A DNA stretch of 64,000 bases from assembly GCF_003226895.2 (NCBI RefSeq), contig NZ_PNJG02000003.1, positions 1-64,000 of the forward strand, written 5' to 3'. The notes below the pieces were generated by a model. It saw only the letters and a program-made list of their open reading frames with translations, searched no databases and was not told where the DNA came from. Origin of the DNA: Kocuria tytonis (GTDB taxonomy: Bacteria; Actinomycetota; Actinomycetes; Actinomycetales; Micrococcaceae). The number at the start of each line of letters is the position of its first letter. Position 1 is the first letter of the stretch. Made by a program: the position numbers and the translations under genes. Of the stretch, positions 36,163-44,737 are shown in pieces.

Positions 36163-37635
36163 TCAGGCGCCCGGGTTGTGCTCGTCCACAGGGCGCGTGT
36201 GGGGGATGCGCACGGTGAACGTGGCCCCGCCGCCGATCGTCTCCTCGAGCTTCACCGAGCCGTCGTGCTGCGCGATGATCGCGGCCACGATGGACAGCCC
36301 CAGCCCGGTCCCGCCGGTCTCCCGGGTGCGGGAGGAGTCCGCACGGTAGAACCGCTCGAAGACCCGCTCGGCGTCCTGCCCGTGGATGCCCGGGCCGTGG
36401 TCCCGCACCTGCAGCACGGAGGTGTACTGGCCGTCCACCGCAGGTTCCAGGCCCACGGCGAGCTCCAGGGGCGAGCCGTCGGGGGTGTAGCGCAGGGCGT
36501 TGGTGAGCAGGTTGGCCACCACCTGCCGCAGCCGGGACTCGTCACCGTTCACCCAGGCCTCCTCGGGAGAGGAGTCCTGCAGTCCCGTGACCTGGACGCT
36601 CCGGTCCGGCGCGGTGGCGTGGGCGTCCGAGGCGGCGTCGTAGGCCAGGTGCAGCAGATCCACGGGACGCACGGCGGACACGCGCCGCTCGTCGAGGCGG
36701 GCGAGCGTGAGCAGGTCCTCCACGAGCTGCGTCATGCGCTTGGACTCGGACTCGATCCGGTTCATGGCCTTGCCCACGTCCTCCGGGGTCTGCAGGGCCC
36801 CGTGCCGGTAGAGCTCGGAGTAGCCGCGGATCGAGACGAGCGGAGTGCGCAGCTCGTGGGAAGCGTCCGCGACGAAGCGGCGCAGCTTGGTCTCGGACCG
36901 GGTGCGGGCGTCGAACGCGTCCTCGATGTGACCGAGCATCGCATTCAGGGAGGTGGACAGCTGCCCGATCTCCGTCTGGGGGTTGTAGCCCTCCATGCGC
37001 TGGGACAGGTCCCCGTCCGCGATCCGGGCGGCCGTGGCCTCCACCTGCCGCAGGGGCTGGAAGGCCCGGGTGACCAGCACCCACCCCACGGTCATCGCGG
37101 CGAGCAGGGTGGCCAGACCGAAGCTGAACGTCAGCAGCCCCACGCCCGAGATGATCGCGTCGGTGCGGTCCAGCGGTTCGGCCACCACCACGGACATGTC
37201 GAACATGGTCAGCTTGGTGGGCACCACGCGCCACGTGCGGTCGGAGCCGCTCTCGGAGCCCACGGTCTCGGCCTGCCCGTCGTGGGCGACCACGTAGTCG
37301 AGCGTCATCCTGCCGAGGTCCGGGTCCAGCCGCTGGGCGGAGTCGGTGGAACCCCCGCGGGCCGTGGCGAGCACGTGGCCGTCGCGGTCCAGCAGGAACC
37401 CCGAGGTGGGGACGGGGGTGCTCACGTCCCCCTGCAGCGCCCCCGTGAGTGCGGGGGCCACTGCGGGCACCGCCTGCCGCAGCTCCTGGTCCATGCTCGT
37501 GACCAGCGAGTCCCGCAGCACGGACACGGCCACCAGCGTGGTGACCAGGATGCTGACGGCCAGCAGCAGGCCGGTCAGGGCCATGAGCTGGGAGCGCAGG
37601 GACGCGGAACGGAACCGGCGGGTGAGCACGTTCAA
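36163..37635 (-). CDS. Sensor histidine kinase (OmpR-class partner)
   Basis: A 490-residue membrane kinase: transmembrane helices at about residues 17-40 and 164-188 bracket an extracytoplasmic sensor, followed by HAMP (about 188-240), the dimerisation/phosphoacceptor motif FVADASHELRTPL with His260, and the ATPase domain with N-box NLLTNALRYTP, G1 DHGPGI and G2 GGTGLGLS. The start is probably TTG at 37635, 4 bases after the regulator stop; GTG at 37629 is an alternative. Its overall plan recalls the TcrY/MprB group. The signal is unknown. Confidence 0.92.
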   Translation of the reverse strand: MNVLTRRFRSASLRSQLMALTGLLLAVSILVTTLVAVSVLRDSLVTSMDQELRQAVPAVAPALTGALQGDVSTPVPTSGFLLDRDGHVLATARGGSTDSAQRLDPDLGRMTLDYVVAHDGQAETVGSESGSDRTWRVVPTKLTMFDMSVVVAEPLDRTDAIISGVGLLTFSFGLATLLAAMTVGWVLVTRAFQPLRQVEATAARIADGDLSQRMEGYNPQTEIGQLSTSLNAMLGHIEDAFDARTRSETKLRRFVADASHELRTPLVSIRGYSELYRHGALQTPEDVGKAMNRIESESKRMTQLVEDLLTLARLDERRVSAVRPVDLLHLAYDAASDAHATAPDRSVQVTGLQDSSPEEAWVNGDESRLRQVVANLLTNALRYTPDGSPLELAVGLEPAVDGQYTSVLQVRDHGPGIHGQDAERVFERFYRADSSRTRETGGTGLGLSIVAAIIAQHDGSVKLEETIGGGATFTVRIPHTRPVDEHNPGA

Positions 37636-37639
37636 GGGA

Positions 37640-38353
37640 TCAGTGGCGTTTGTCCGCAGAACGCAGCAGGTACCCCACGCCGCGCTTGGTGTGGATCAGG
37701 GACGGCTGCTCGGGGTCGTTGTCGATCTTGCGCCGCAGGTAGGAGATGTAGGACTCCACGATGGAGGCGTCCCCGTTGAAGTCGTACTCCCACACGTGGT
37801 CCAGGATCTGGGCCTTGGACAGCACCCGGTTGGGGTTGAGCATCAGGTAGCGCAGCAGCTTGAACTCGGTGGGGGAGAGGCCGATCTCGCGCCCGCCGCG
37901 GAAGACCTCGTGGGCGTCGTCGTCCAGGACGAGGTCGTCCACCTTCAGCCGCGAGTCCTCCTCCTCGAGGGGCTGCGTGCGGCGCAGCACCGCACGGATG
38001 CGCGCCACCACCTCGTCCAGGCTGAACGGCTTGGTCACGTAGTCGTCCCCGCCCACGGTCAGCCCCGCCACCTTGTCGTCGGTGTCGTCCTTGGCCGTGA
38101 GGAACAGGATGGGGAAGTGCCGCCCGGCGGCACGCAGCTTGCGGGTCACGGAGAAGCCGTCGATGTCCGGCAGCATGACGTCCAGCACCGCGAGATCGGG
38201 GTCCTCGGCCTCGGCCCGCAGCAGGGCGTCCCGCCCGTTCGCGGCGGTCACGACCTCGAACCCGGCGAATCGCAGGGACGTGGCCAGCAGCTCGAGGATG
38301 TTGGGCTCGTCGTCGACGACGAGCAGTTTGGCTTCGGGGGTCTTGGCATTCAT
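37640..38353 (-). CDS. OmpR/PhoB-type response regulator
   Basis: A 237-residue regulator: receiver domain with acidic pair DDE (14-16), phosphoacceptor Asp58 in LAVLDVMLPDIDG and Lys in YVTKPFS, then a winged-helix DNA-binding domain ending RRKIDNDPEQPSLIHTKRGVGYLL. Partner of the kinase gene directly downstream. GATACT, a -10-like hexamer, lies 7 bases before the ATG at 38353, suggesting a leaderless message. Confidence 0.94.
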   Translation of the reverse strand: MNAKTPEAKLLVVDDEPNILELLATSLRFAGFEVVTAANGRDALLRAEAEDPDLAVLDVMLPDIDGFSVTRKLRAAGRHFPILFLTAKDDTDDKVAGLTVGGDDYVTKPFSLDEVVARIRAVLRRTQPLEEEDSRLKVDDLVLDDDAHEVFRGGREIGLSPTEFKLLRYLMLNPNRVLSKAQILDHVWEYDFNGDASIVESYISYLRRKIDNDPEQPSLIHTKRGVGYLLRSADKRH

Positions 38354-38509
38354 GCGGCTCAGTATCTCCGAGTTTCCTGGACACATTCTGTCCGGTCTCC
38401 GGTGGCTTCCTGGGTGCTTCGACGGTCCCGGGAACGGGCCCCTGCCGTCCCGCTCCGGCGGGTCGTCGGCGCCCGGTGCCGAGCACCGCGGCCGACGCCG
38501 CCGCGCGGG

Positions 38510-38776
38510 TCAGCGGGCCGAACGGCGTCGTACGCCCCGCACGAGCTCGACGCACAGCAGGAGGAACGCTATGGGGAAGAAGACGGCCGGGAAGATCGTG
38601 AAGCCGGCCCAGAGCACGTGGTGGCCCGCGGCGGCCATGAGCACAGCCACCACCGACAGTGCGCACACGGCGGTCAGCACGAGAGCCGTGGCGAGCACCG
38701 GGGAGATGCCGTCACCCCGGCCTCGGCCGGGACGACGCCCGGTGGGTGCGGACACGGGGGCGGTGGGTTCAGACAT
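38510..38776 (-). CDS. Small two-helix membrane protein, unknown function
   Basis: An 88-residue protein with a basic N-terminus (GRRPGRGRGDG) and two transmembrane helices at about residues 25-48 and 55-78, ending in a basic cytoplasmic tail. No family recognised. TACCTT (38788-38783) lies 6 bases before the ATG at 38776, matching the leaderless pattern; an ATG two codons upstream would sit against the -10. Confidence 0.6.
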   Translation of the reverse strand: MSEPTAPVSAPTGRRPGRGRGDGISPVLATALVLTAVCALSVVAVLMAAAGHHVLWAGFTIFPAVFFPIAFLLLCVELVRGVRRRSAR

Positions 38777-38924
38777 GCCCATAAGGTAGCAAGGCGGGGT
38801 GACGCGCAGGGCAGGACCCGGGCGCGGCCCGCCTCGCCGGGGGATAAACTGTGGTGTTCCCACGGTGCCCCGCTCCACGGGCGAGGTGGCCGCAACGTGA
38901 CGACGAGAGACTGAGGTGATCCGC

Positions 38925-39308
38925 GTGCCCACGGGCAAGGTCAAGTGGTTCGACGCAGACAAGGGTTTCGGTTTCCTGGCCACGGACGACGGTCAGGAAG
39001 TGTTCCTGCATTCGTCCGCCTTGCCCAGGGGGGTCACCACGGTGAAGCCCGGCACGCGCATGGACTTCGGGATCGCGGACGGCAAGCGCGGGGCGCAGGC
39101 GCTGTCGGCCACGCTGCTGAGCGCCCCGCCGTCGGTCACGCGCAACACCCGCAAGCCCCCGGAGGAGATGGCGGTGCTCACCGAGGACCTCATCCGCCTG
39201 CTGGACGGGATGTCCAACGGGCTGCGCCGCGGGCGCTACCCGGACCACTCGCACGGACAGAAGATCGCCGCCATCCTGCGCACCGTGGCGGATGAGCTCG
39301 ATGTCTGA
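38925..39308 (+). CDS. Cold-shock domain protein with C-terminal extension
   Basis: A 127-residue nucleic-acid chaperone. Residues 1-62 form the CSD with RNP motifs KGFGFLA and VFLHSSAL and start TGKVKWFDADKG. About 60 extra residues, predicted helical (EDLIRLLDGMSNGLRRGRYPD), distinguish it from 67-residue CspA. The start is the GTG at 38925 with TGAGG 8 bases upstream, giving the canonical N-terminus. Its end overlaps the DUF3027 start by 8 bases (ATGTCTGA), so the two are coupled. Confidence 0.92.
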   Translation: MPTGKVKWFDADKGFGFLATDDGQEVFLHSSALPRGVTTVKPGTRMDFGIADGKRGAQALSATLLSAPPSVTRNTRKPPEEMAVLTEDLIRLLDGMSNGLRRGRYPDHSHGQKIAAILRTVADELDV

Positions 39309-40089
39309 GACCACGAGCCGCAACGAGCTGCCCGGCACCACCGGTCCCGCCGTGTCCCCGGAGACCGCGCCCGACGCCGTCGCCCCCGGTGCCGCAGCCG
39401 ACGCCGCGTCCCCGGGCAGCGCACCCGACGCCGCTGCTCCGGGCGCGGAGACCGCGGTGCCGGCCCGCGCCGCCACGCGTGCGCGGAGCCGCACCCGCGC
39501 CCCGAAGCAGGACCCGGTGCTCGCCGCGGCCGTGGACCTCGCGCGGGAGGCCGTGGGGACGGGCGAGCAGGCGGCGAGCGGCATCGGCGAGCACGTGGGC
39601 ATCCGGGTGCACGAGGACCGGCTGCTGACCCATCTCTTCGACTGCACGCTCCCGGGATACCCCGGGTGGACGTGGTACGCCACGGTGGCGCGGGCGCCGC
39701 GCACCAAGCACGTGACCGTGTGCGAGTCCGGGATCCTGGCTGGACCGCACTCCCTGCTGGCCCCGGACTGGGTCCCGTGGGAGGAGCGCATGCAGGCGCT
39801 GCACGAGCAGGAGGCGCAGGAGAACGCGGACGAGAACACCGCGGACGCGGGTGCGGAGGACGCGGAGCAGCCGACGGGCACGGAGCACGAGCACGACCCC
39901 GCGAGCGCCGCCGACACCGCGGCCCCGACCGTGCAGGTCCATGCGCCGGCGGCCGAGGAGACGCCCGAGGACGAGGTCTGCTCCCCCCGGGGCAAGCGGA
40001 CCGGGGGTAAGCGCACGGGGCGCAGGCGGACCGGCGGCAAGCGGTCCGAGCAGGACGGGACCCCCTCGGAGGGCGGCCCGTCATCCTAG
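39301..40089 (+). CDS. DUF3027 family protein
   Basis: A 262-residue cytoplasmic protein recognised as actinobacterial DUF3027 by the core GYPGWTWYATVARAPRTKHVTVCESGILAG...WVPWEERM (about residues 120-165). The first 70 residues are Ala/Pro-rich and disordered, and the tail is acidic, then ends in a basic repeat (GKRTGGKRTGRRRTGGKR). Function is unknown; coupling to the cold-shock gene hints at a nucleic-acid role. Start ATG at 39301. Confidence 0.8.
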   Translation: MSETTSRNELPGTTGPAVSPETAPDAVAPGAAADAASPGSAPDAAAPGAETAVPARAATRARSRTRAPKQDPVLAAAVDLAREAVGTGEQAASGIGEHVGIRVHEDRLLTHLFDCTLPGYPGWTWYATVARAPRTKHVTVCESGILAGPHSLLAPDWVPWEERMQALHEQEAQENADENTADAGAEDAEQPTGTEHEHDPASAADTAAPTVQVHAPAAEETPEDEVCSPRGKRTGGKRTGRRRTGGKRSEQDGTPSEGGPSS

Positions 40090-40133
40090 GCCGCGGCACC
40101 CCGCCGCCCGCCGACCGGGCGGACGGGACCGGG

Positions 40134-41345
40134 ATGTTCCGGTCCCTGCGGATCCGCAACTACCGGTTGTGGTTCACGGGTGCCCTGGTGTCCAACATCG
40201 GCACGTGGATGCAGCGCACCGCCCAGTCCTGGCTCGTGTTCGACGAACTGACGGAGCACGACACCACCGCCATGGGCGTGGTCATGGCCCTGCAGTTCGT
40301 GCCCCAGCTGCTGCTCGCACCCTATGCGGGTGTGCTGGCGGACCGCTACGACCGGCGCCGGATCCTGGTGGTCACGCAGAGCGCCATGGCGCTGCTCGCC
40401 GCCGGGCTCGGAGCGCTGCTGCTGCTCGGGGTGGCGGGCCTGTCCACCGTCTACGTGTTCGCCCTGGCGCTGGGCGTGGTGGCGACCTTCGACGCGCCCG
40501 TGCGTCAGACCTTCGTCTCCGAGATGGTCCCGGACTCCCACCTCTCGAACGCCGTGGCGCTGAACTCCACCTCCTTCAACTCCGCGCGGCTGATCGGCCC
40601 CGCGGTGGCGGGCGTGCTCGTCGCGGCGCTCGGCACGGGGTGGGTGTTCATGCTCAACACGCTCACCTTCGCGGCCATGATCTGGGCCATCATGCTGATC
40701 GACGACGCCCGGTTGCGCCACTCGCCCCGGGCCGCGCGGGCGCGCGGACAGATCCGGGAGGGCATCGGCTACGTGCTGCACCGCCCGGACCTCGTGGCGG
40801 TCATGAGCACCATCTTCATGATCGGGACGTTCGGCATGAACTTCGCGGTGTACCTCGCGGCGATGGCCGGTTCGGTGTTCGGCCGGGGCTCCGAGGAGTT
40901 CGGCGTTTTCAACTCCGTGCTGGCCGTGGGCACGGTCACCGGCGCGCTGCTCTCCGCGCGGCGGGCCACGGCCCGGTTGCGGTACGTCTTCATCGGGTGC
41001 GCGGCGTTCGCGGTCTCCTGCCTGGGTGCGGCCACGGCTCCCACCCTGTGGCTGTTCGCCCTGTGGCTGATCCCGTGCGGGGTCTCGTCCCTGACCATCA
41101 TGACCACCGCGAACGCCTACGTGCAGACCACCACCTCGCCCACGATGCGCGGGCGGGTCATGAGCCTCTACATGGCCATCTTCATGGGTGGGACCCCGAT
41201 CGGCGCCCCCGCGGTGGGGTGGCTCACGGACTCGTTCGGTGCGCGCTGGGGAATGGGGTCCGCGGTGCTGGCCGGCCTGGCGGGAGTGCTCATCGGTGCC
41301 GGGTTCGCGTGGCACGCGTCCCGTTCCCCTGCCCGGCGGGCCTGA
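40134..41345 (+). CDS. MFS exporter (EntS-like)
   Basis: A 403-residue major-facilitator protein with about 12 transmembrane helices and the conserved loop 2-3 motif GVLADRYDRRRIL. FRSLRIRNYRLWFTG at the N-terminus and the domain order resemble the enterobactin-exporter-type MFS_3 group. It begins 44 bases after the DUF3027 gene. Substrate not visible. Confidence 0.85.
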   Translation: MFRSLRIRNYRLWFTGALVSNIGTWMQRTAQSWLVFDELTEHDTTAMGVVMALQFVPQLLLAPYAGVLADRYDRRRILVVTQSAMALLAAGLGALLLLGVAGLSTVYVFALALGVVATFDAPVRQTFVSEMVPDSHLSNAVALNSTSFNSARLIGPAVAGVLVAALGTGWVFMLNTLTFAAMIWAIMLIDDARLRHSPRAARARGQIREGIGYVLHRPDLVAVMSTIFMIGTFGMNFAVYLAAMAGSVFGRGSEEFGVFNSVLAVGTVTGALLSARRATARLRYVFIGCAAFAVSCLGAATAPTLWLFALWLIPCGVSSLTIMTTANAYVQTTTSPTMRGRVMSLYMAIFMGGTPIGAPAVGWLTDSFGARWGMGSAVLAGLAGVLIGAGFAWHASRSPARRA

Positions 41346-41352
41346 GCGGTTC

Positions 41353-42474
41353 TCAGCCCAGGGCGGCCACCGTCCAGTCGATGCACTCGAGCAGTGCCCG
41401 CACGTCCTCCGGGGGCACTGCGACGAACGTGGCGATCCGCAGCTGGTTGCGGCCCAGCTTGCGGTACGGTTCCACGTCCACCACGCCGTTGGCGCGCAGA
41501 ACGGCCGCGACCCGCGCGGCGTCGACGGCGGCGTCGAAGTCCACCGTGCACACCACGGGGGAACGGTGGGCCGGATCCGCGACGAACGGGCGGGCGACGT
41601 CGCTGCGCTCGGCCCACTCGTACACGAGTCCCGAGGTCTCGGCGGTGCGGCGGGCGGCCCACTCGAGTCCGCCGCGCTCCTCGAGCCACCCCAGCTGCGC
41701 GTCGAGCAGCACGAGACCCGCGAGAGCGGGGGTGTTGTAGGTCTGGTGGCGGCGGGAGTTCTCCACGGCCGTGGCCAGCGACAGCACGTCCGGGATCCAC
41801 CGTCCCGAGGCCGCGACGTCCGCCACGCGCTCCAGCGCGGCGGGGGAGAACGCGGCGAACCAGATGCCGCCGTCGCTGCCGAAGTTCTTCTGGGGCGAGA
41901 AGTAGTAGACGTCCGTCTGCGCGAGGTCCACGGCCATGCCGCCGGCGGCGGAGGTGGCGTCCACGACCGTCAGAGCGCCGTCTGCCGGGACGCGTCGCAC
42001 GGGCATGGCCACCCCGGTGGAGGTCTCGTTCTGCGGCCACGCGTAGACGTCCACCCCGGGGATCACGCGCGGACCGTCGGGACGGGAGCCGGCGGGTGCC
42101 TCGACCACCACCGGCGGCTCCAGGAAGGGCGCCCGCTGCGTCACACTCGCGAACTTCGCCCCGAACTCGCCGAAGGCCAGGTGCTCGGCGCGGGAGCGCA
42201 CCAGGCCGAACGCGGCGCTGTCCCAGAACGTGCTGGCCCCGCCGAGACCCAGGACGATCTCGTACCCCTCGGGCAGGGAGAAGAACGCGCCGAGCCGCTG
42301 CTGGATCCGCGCCACGAGGTCCTTGACCGGCGCCTGCCGGTGGGAGGTGCCCAGCAGGGCCGGTCCGCCGTGGCAGAGCGCACTCAGCTGCTCGTGGCGC
42401 ACCCGGGACGGGCCCGCCCCGAAACGACCGTCGGTCGGCAGCAGGGACGGGGGGATGACGGGCATGGTGCTCAC
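41353..42474 (-). CDS. serC: Phosphoserine transaminase
   Basis: PLP-dependent aminotransferase of 373 residues that makes phosphoserine from 3-phosphohydroxypyruvate and glutamate in serine biosynthesis. GRFGAGPSRVR near the N-terminus, LGTSHRQAPV, and the PLP lysine Lys196 in YYFSPQKNFGSDGG are typical of the actinobacterial SerC form. GGAGGA stands 6-7 bases before the GTG at 42474; the ATG three codons later is too distant for that site. It is divergent from the IdeR-type gene. Confidence 0.93.
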   Translation of the reverse strand: MSTMPVIPPSLLPTDGRFGAGPSRVRHEQLSALCHGGPALLGTSHRQAPVKDLVARIQQRLGAFFSLPEGYEIVLGLGGASTFWDSAAFGLVRSRAEHLAFGEFGAKFASVTQRAPFLEPPVVVEAPAGSRPDGPRVIPGVDVYAWPQNETSTGVAMPVRRVPADGALTVVDATSAAGGMAVDLAQTDVYYFSPQKNFGSDGGIWFAAFSPAALERVADVAASGRWIPDVLSLATAVENSRRHQTYNTPALAGLVLLDAQLGWLEERGGLEWAARRTAETSGLVYEWAERSDVARPFVADPAHRSPVVCTVDFDAAVDAARVAAVLRANGVVDVEPYRKLGRNQLRIATFVAVPPEDVRALLECIDWTVAALG

Positions 42475-42569
42475 GGTGGCTCCTCCGAGGGGTGATGCGG
42501 TGGTGCTCCCCATTGTGCCGTCCCGCGGTGGCGTCATTCCTCCCGGGGCTGCGCCACCCGCCCGCTGGC

Positions 42570-42575
42570 TACAAT
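42570..42575 (+). promoter_or_regulatory. -10 hexamer TACAAT for the IdeR-type gene
   Basis: A near-consensus TACAAT in the serC/IdeR divergent gap, about 92 bases before the ATG at 42667. No clear -35 was identified. Confidence 0.4.
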
Positions 42576-42666
42576 TGACCCGAATCATTCAGACTGTGCT
42601 GGAGCGCACCCCCACGGGGGACCGCCGACCCGCGCGCCGTGGTGCGCAGAAATCAGAGGACTGACC

Positions 42667-43374
42667 ATGAGCGGCGACCTGATCGACACCACCGAGATGT
42701 ACCTGCGGACCGTGCTGGAGCTCGAGGAGGAGGGCATCACGCCCATGCGGGCGCGCATCGTGGAGCGCCTGCACCACTCCGGCCCCACGGTCTCGCAGAC
42801 GGTGTCCCGGATGGAGCGCGACGGTCTGCTCTCGGTGGCCACGGACCGCTCCCTGCAGCTCACGGAGGCCGGGCGCCGCACCGCGGTGTCCGTGATGCGC
42901 AAACACCGGCTCGCGGAGCGGCTGCTCGCGGACGTGGTGGGCCTGGACATGGCACACGTCCACGAGGAGGCGTGCCGGTGGGAGCACGTGATGAGCGAGC
43001 GGGTGGAGCGCCGGCTCGTGGATCTGCTCGGGGACCCGAAGGTCTCCCCGTACGGCACGCCCATCCCGGGCCGGGAGGACGGCACCCGGACGACCACGGC
43101 CGAGGTCTTCGGCGGCCTCACACTGTCCGACGCCGCCGCGGGACCCGCGGGGGAGCAGTACACGGTGCGGCTGCTGCCGGAGGTGGTGCAGGCGGATCCG
43201 GAACTCATCGAGATGCTCAGCTCCGCGGGCATCCTCACGGGGTCGCGGATCACGGCGGAGGTCAACCCCGGTGACGAGCACAGGGTCCTCGTCACGAACC
43301 TGACCACGGGCGTCTCACTGGATCTCGACGCCGCCACCGCCCGCGCGGTGCGCCTCGCCTCCCACGGGTCTTGA
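42667..43374 (+). CDS. DtxR/IdeR-family iron-dependent repressor
   Basis: A 235-residue metalloregulator: N-terminal winged helix (TVSQTVSRMERDGLL), dimerisation domain, and SH3-like C-terminal domain. All metal ligands of DtxR are present with a +1 offset: His80, Glu84, His99 (site 1) and Met11, Cys103, Glu106, His107 (site 2). It would repress iron uptake and siderophore genes when Fe2+ is bound. No regulon member is obvious nearby except possibly the MFS exporter. AGAGGA precedes the ATG. Confidence 0.93.
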   Translation: MSGDLIDTTEMYLRTVLELEEEGITPMRARIVERLHHSGPTVSQTVSRMERDGLLSVATDRSLQLTEAGRRTAVSVMRKHRLAERLLADVVGLDMAHVHEEACRWEHVMSERVERRLVDLLGDPKVSPYGTPIPGREDGTRTTTAEVFGGLTLSDAAAGPAGEQYTVRLLPEVVQADPELIEMLSSAGILTGSRITAEVNPGDEHRVLVTNLTTGVSLDLDAATARAVRLASHGS

Positions 43375-43673
43375 GGCGATTCACCCACCCCTCGCCGTGA
43401 CCTGACGGGCCTGGGGATCACCGCGTCGACCATCCCGCCCCGTGGGGCGCCCTCCACGGCGCCGAGGGGTATCGTGCCTGGTCACAGCATGGTGTGGCGG
43501 TGGGGCGGGGCGACAATCGGGATGGCCATTGATATCCGAGAGCTACGCAATGCAGCCCATTGATTCCCCCGATTGCCCGATCCGTGATCCGTTGTAATCA
43601 AAACGTGACATTTTCGTTATCCCTCCTGTACAGTCGTGCACGTGCCGATCACTGGTCGGATCCGGCACTCCCG
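43375..43673. other. Intergenic region and promoter upstream of the c-di-AMP riboswitch
   Basis: About 300 bases without a gene. The segment 43480-43640 is clearly less GC-rich than its surroundings. It contains a direct repeat CCATTGAT (43526-43533, 43558-43565) and half-sites GTAAT (about 43595) and GTGAC (about 43606) that loosely recall MtrA boxes of cell-wall hydrolase genes. The promoter probably lies at about 43590-43640. Confidence 0.4.
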
Positions 43674-43861
43674 AGCGCTCGCCGAGTTCTGCCATGCGCC
43701 CCCGGGACCCGTACACAGAAAATCCGCATGGCAGAAGCGGGGGAACCACTTCCGGACTCGTGACAGCCCCACGGGTCCTTGGGGTCAAGTCAGCACGGCA
43801 CACCAGATCGTGCGACCGGATGTCTCCCATCCGAACCCGACAGCTCACCTCGTAGGCGCAG
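43674..43861 (+). promoter_or_regulatory. c-di-AMP riboswitch (ydaO/yuaA type)
   Basis: The leader contains the conserved blocks of the ydaO/yuaA element in order: GCGGGGGAACCAC (43737-43749), GGGTCCTTGGGGTCAAG (43773-43789), and near the 3' end CCGAACCCGACAGCTCACCTCGTAGGCG (43831-43858, described by key bases GAACCCGACAGCT). The last paired element ends directly at the AGGGAGG ribosome binding site of the following gene (43861-43867). In actinobacteria this riboswitch precedes secreted NlpC/P60 and Rpf wall enzymes, exactly the context here. Confidence 0.88.
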
Positions 43862-43873
43862 GGAGGAACAACC

Positions 43874-44506
43874 ATGTCTCTCATCAAGAACACTTCTGCA
43901 CGCCACCGCGCCGAGACCTCGTCGCACGCCGTGCGCAACACCACCGTCGCGGCCGTCGCGGCGGGTGCCGCCGTTGCAGGCATCGCGATGCCCGCCCAGG
44001 CGGCCGGGGACATCGTGGACCTCGGGTCCACGTCCTCCGTCAGCACCCCCTCGGTGCTGTCCTACAACGCTTCCTACTCCACGCCGTCCACCGGCACGAT
44101 GACGTCCGGCGCCACGCAGTCCGCGGGCACCACGGCGTCCGCCTCCGGCGTGAGCACGCAGTCCAACCACTCCGGCGGCGGCCTTCTCGGCAGTGCGTAC
44201 GCCGGCGTGGGTGGTGCGTACGTTCCCGCCGGAACCAGCTTCAAGGCGTGGGACTGCTCCGGCTTCACCCAGTGGGTGTACGCCCAGAACGGGATCAACA
44301 TCCCCCGCGTCAGCTGGGCCCAGATCGGCGCCGGCACCCCCACCTCCAACCCGCAGCCCGGCGATCTGGTGTCCCAGAACGGCGGCTCCCACGTGGGGAT
44401 CTACATCGGCAACGGCCAGATGATCTCCGCTCTCAACCCGTCGCAGGGCACCCAGGTGCACTCCGTGAACGCCATGCAGCTGGACGGGTACTACACCTTC
44501 CGCTGA
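43874..44506 (+). CDS. Secreted NlpC/P60 (C40) peptidoglycan endopeptidase
   Basis: A 210-residue exported wall hydrolase. The signal peptide spans residues 1-43 with an AQA cleavage site; a Ser/Thr-rich linker leads to the catalytic domain at about 100-210. The catalytic Cys128 is in WDCSGFTQWVY and His173 in SHVGIYIGNG, so the enzyme should cut within stem peptides. Compared with typical family members it lacks LysM or SH3 wall-binding modules. The upstream c-di-AMP riboswitch would shut expression off at high c-di-AMP. A strong terminator separates it from a second NlpC/P60-like gene. Confidence 0.9.
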   Translation: MSLIKNTSARHRAETSSHAVRNTTVAAVAAGAAVAGIAMPAQAAGDIVDLGSTSSVSTPSVLSYNASYSTPSTGTMTSGATQSAGTTASASGVSTQSNHSGGGLLGSAYAGVGGAYVPAGTSFKAWDCSGFTQWVYAQNGINIPRVSWAQIGAGTPTSNPQPGDLVSQNGGSHVGIYIGNGQMISALNPSQGTQVHSVNAMQLDGYYTFR

Positions 44507-44567
44507 TCCACGCGCCCGAGGTGACGCGCTCGCGCCACCTCGGCACCAGGATCGAGCCGGCTCTGCG

Positions 44568-44605
44568 GCCGGTGTGCCGTTCGGATCCTCGAACGGCACA
44601 CCGGC
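44568..44605. terminator. Terminator between the two NlpC/P60-type genes
   Basis: A perfect 16-bp stem (44568-44583 with 44590-44605) and 6-base loop. Confidence 0.85.
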
Positions 44606-44620
44606 TGTCAGCCGCTGACA
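44606..44620. promoter_or_regulatory. 15-bp perfect dyad, candidate operator
   Basis: TGTCAG-CCG-CTGACA directly abuts the preceding terminator and lies 118 bases before the second NlpC/P60-like gene. It could bind a dimeric regulator; it could also be an extension of the terminator structure. Confidence 0.4.
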
Positions 44621-44737
44621 TCACAGAACATCACCACACCGCCCACACCGGTGAACCCGTGCAGCGTGCGAATACGTTGCGGTCACCGCACACCTCCGTG
44701 CCCTGGGTGGACACGAACGTGTTAGGAAACCACACGC

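Noticed and set aside
44507..44737. Second c-di-AMP riboswitch before the second NlpC/P60-like gene
   Set aside because: The conserved GAACCCGACAGCT and GCGGGGGA blocks are absent; only a short GTGAACCCGTG similarity is present.
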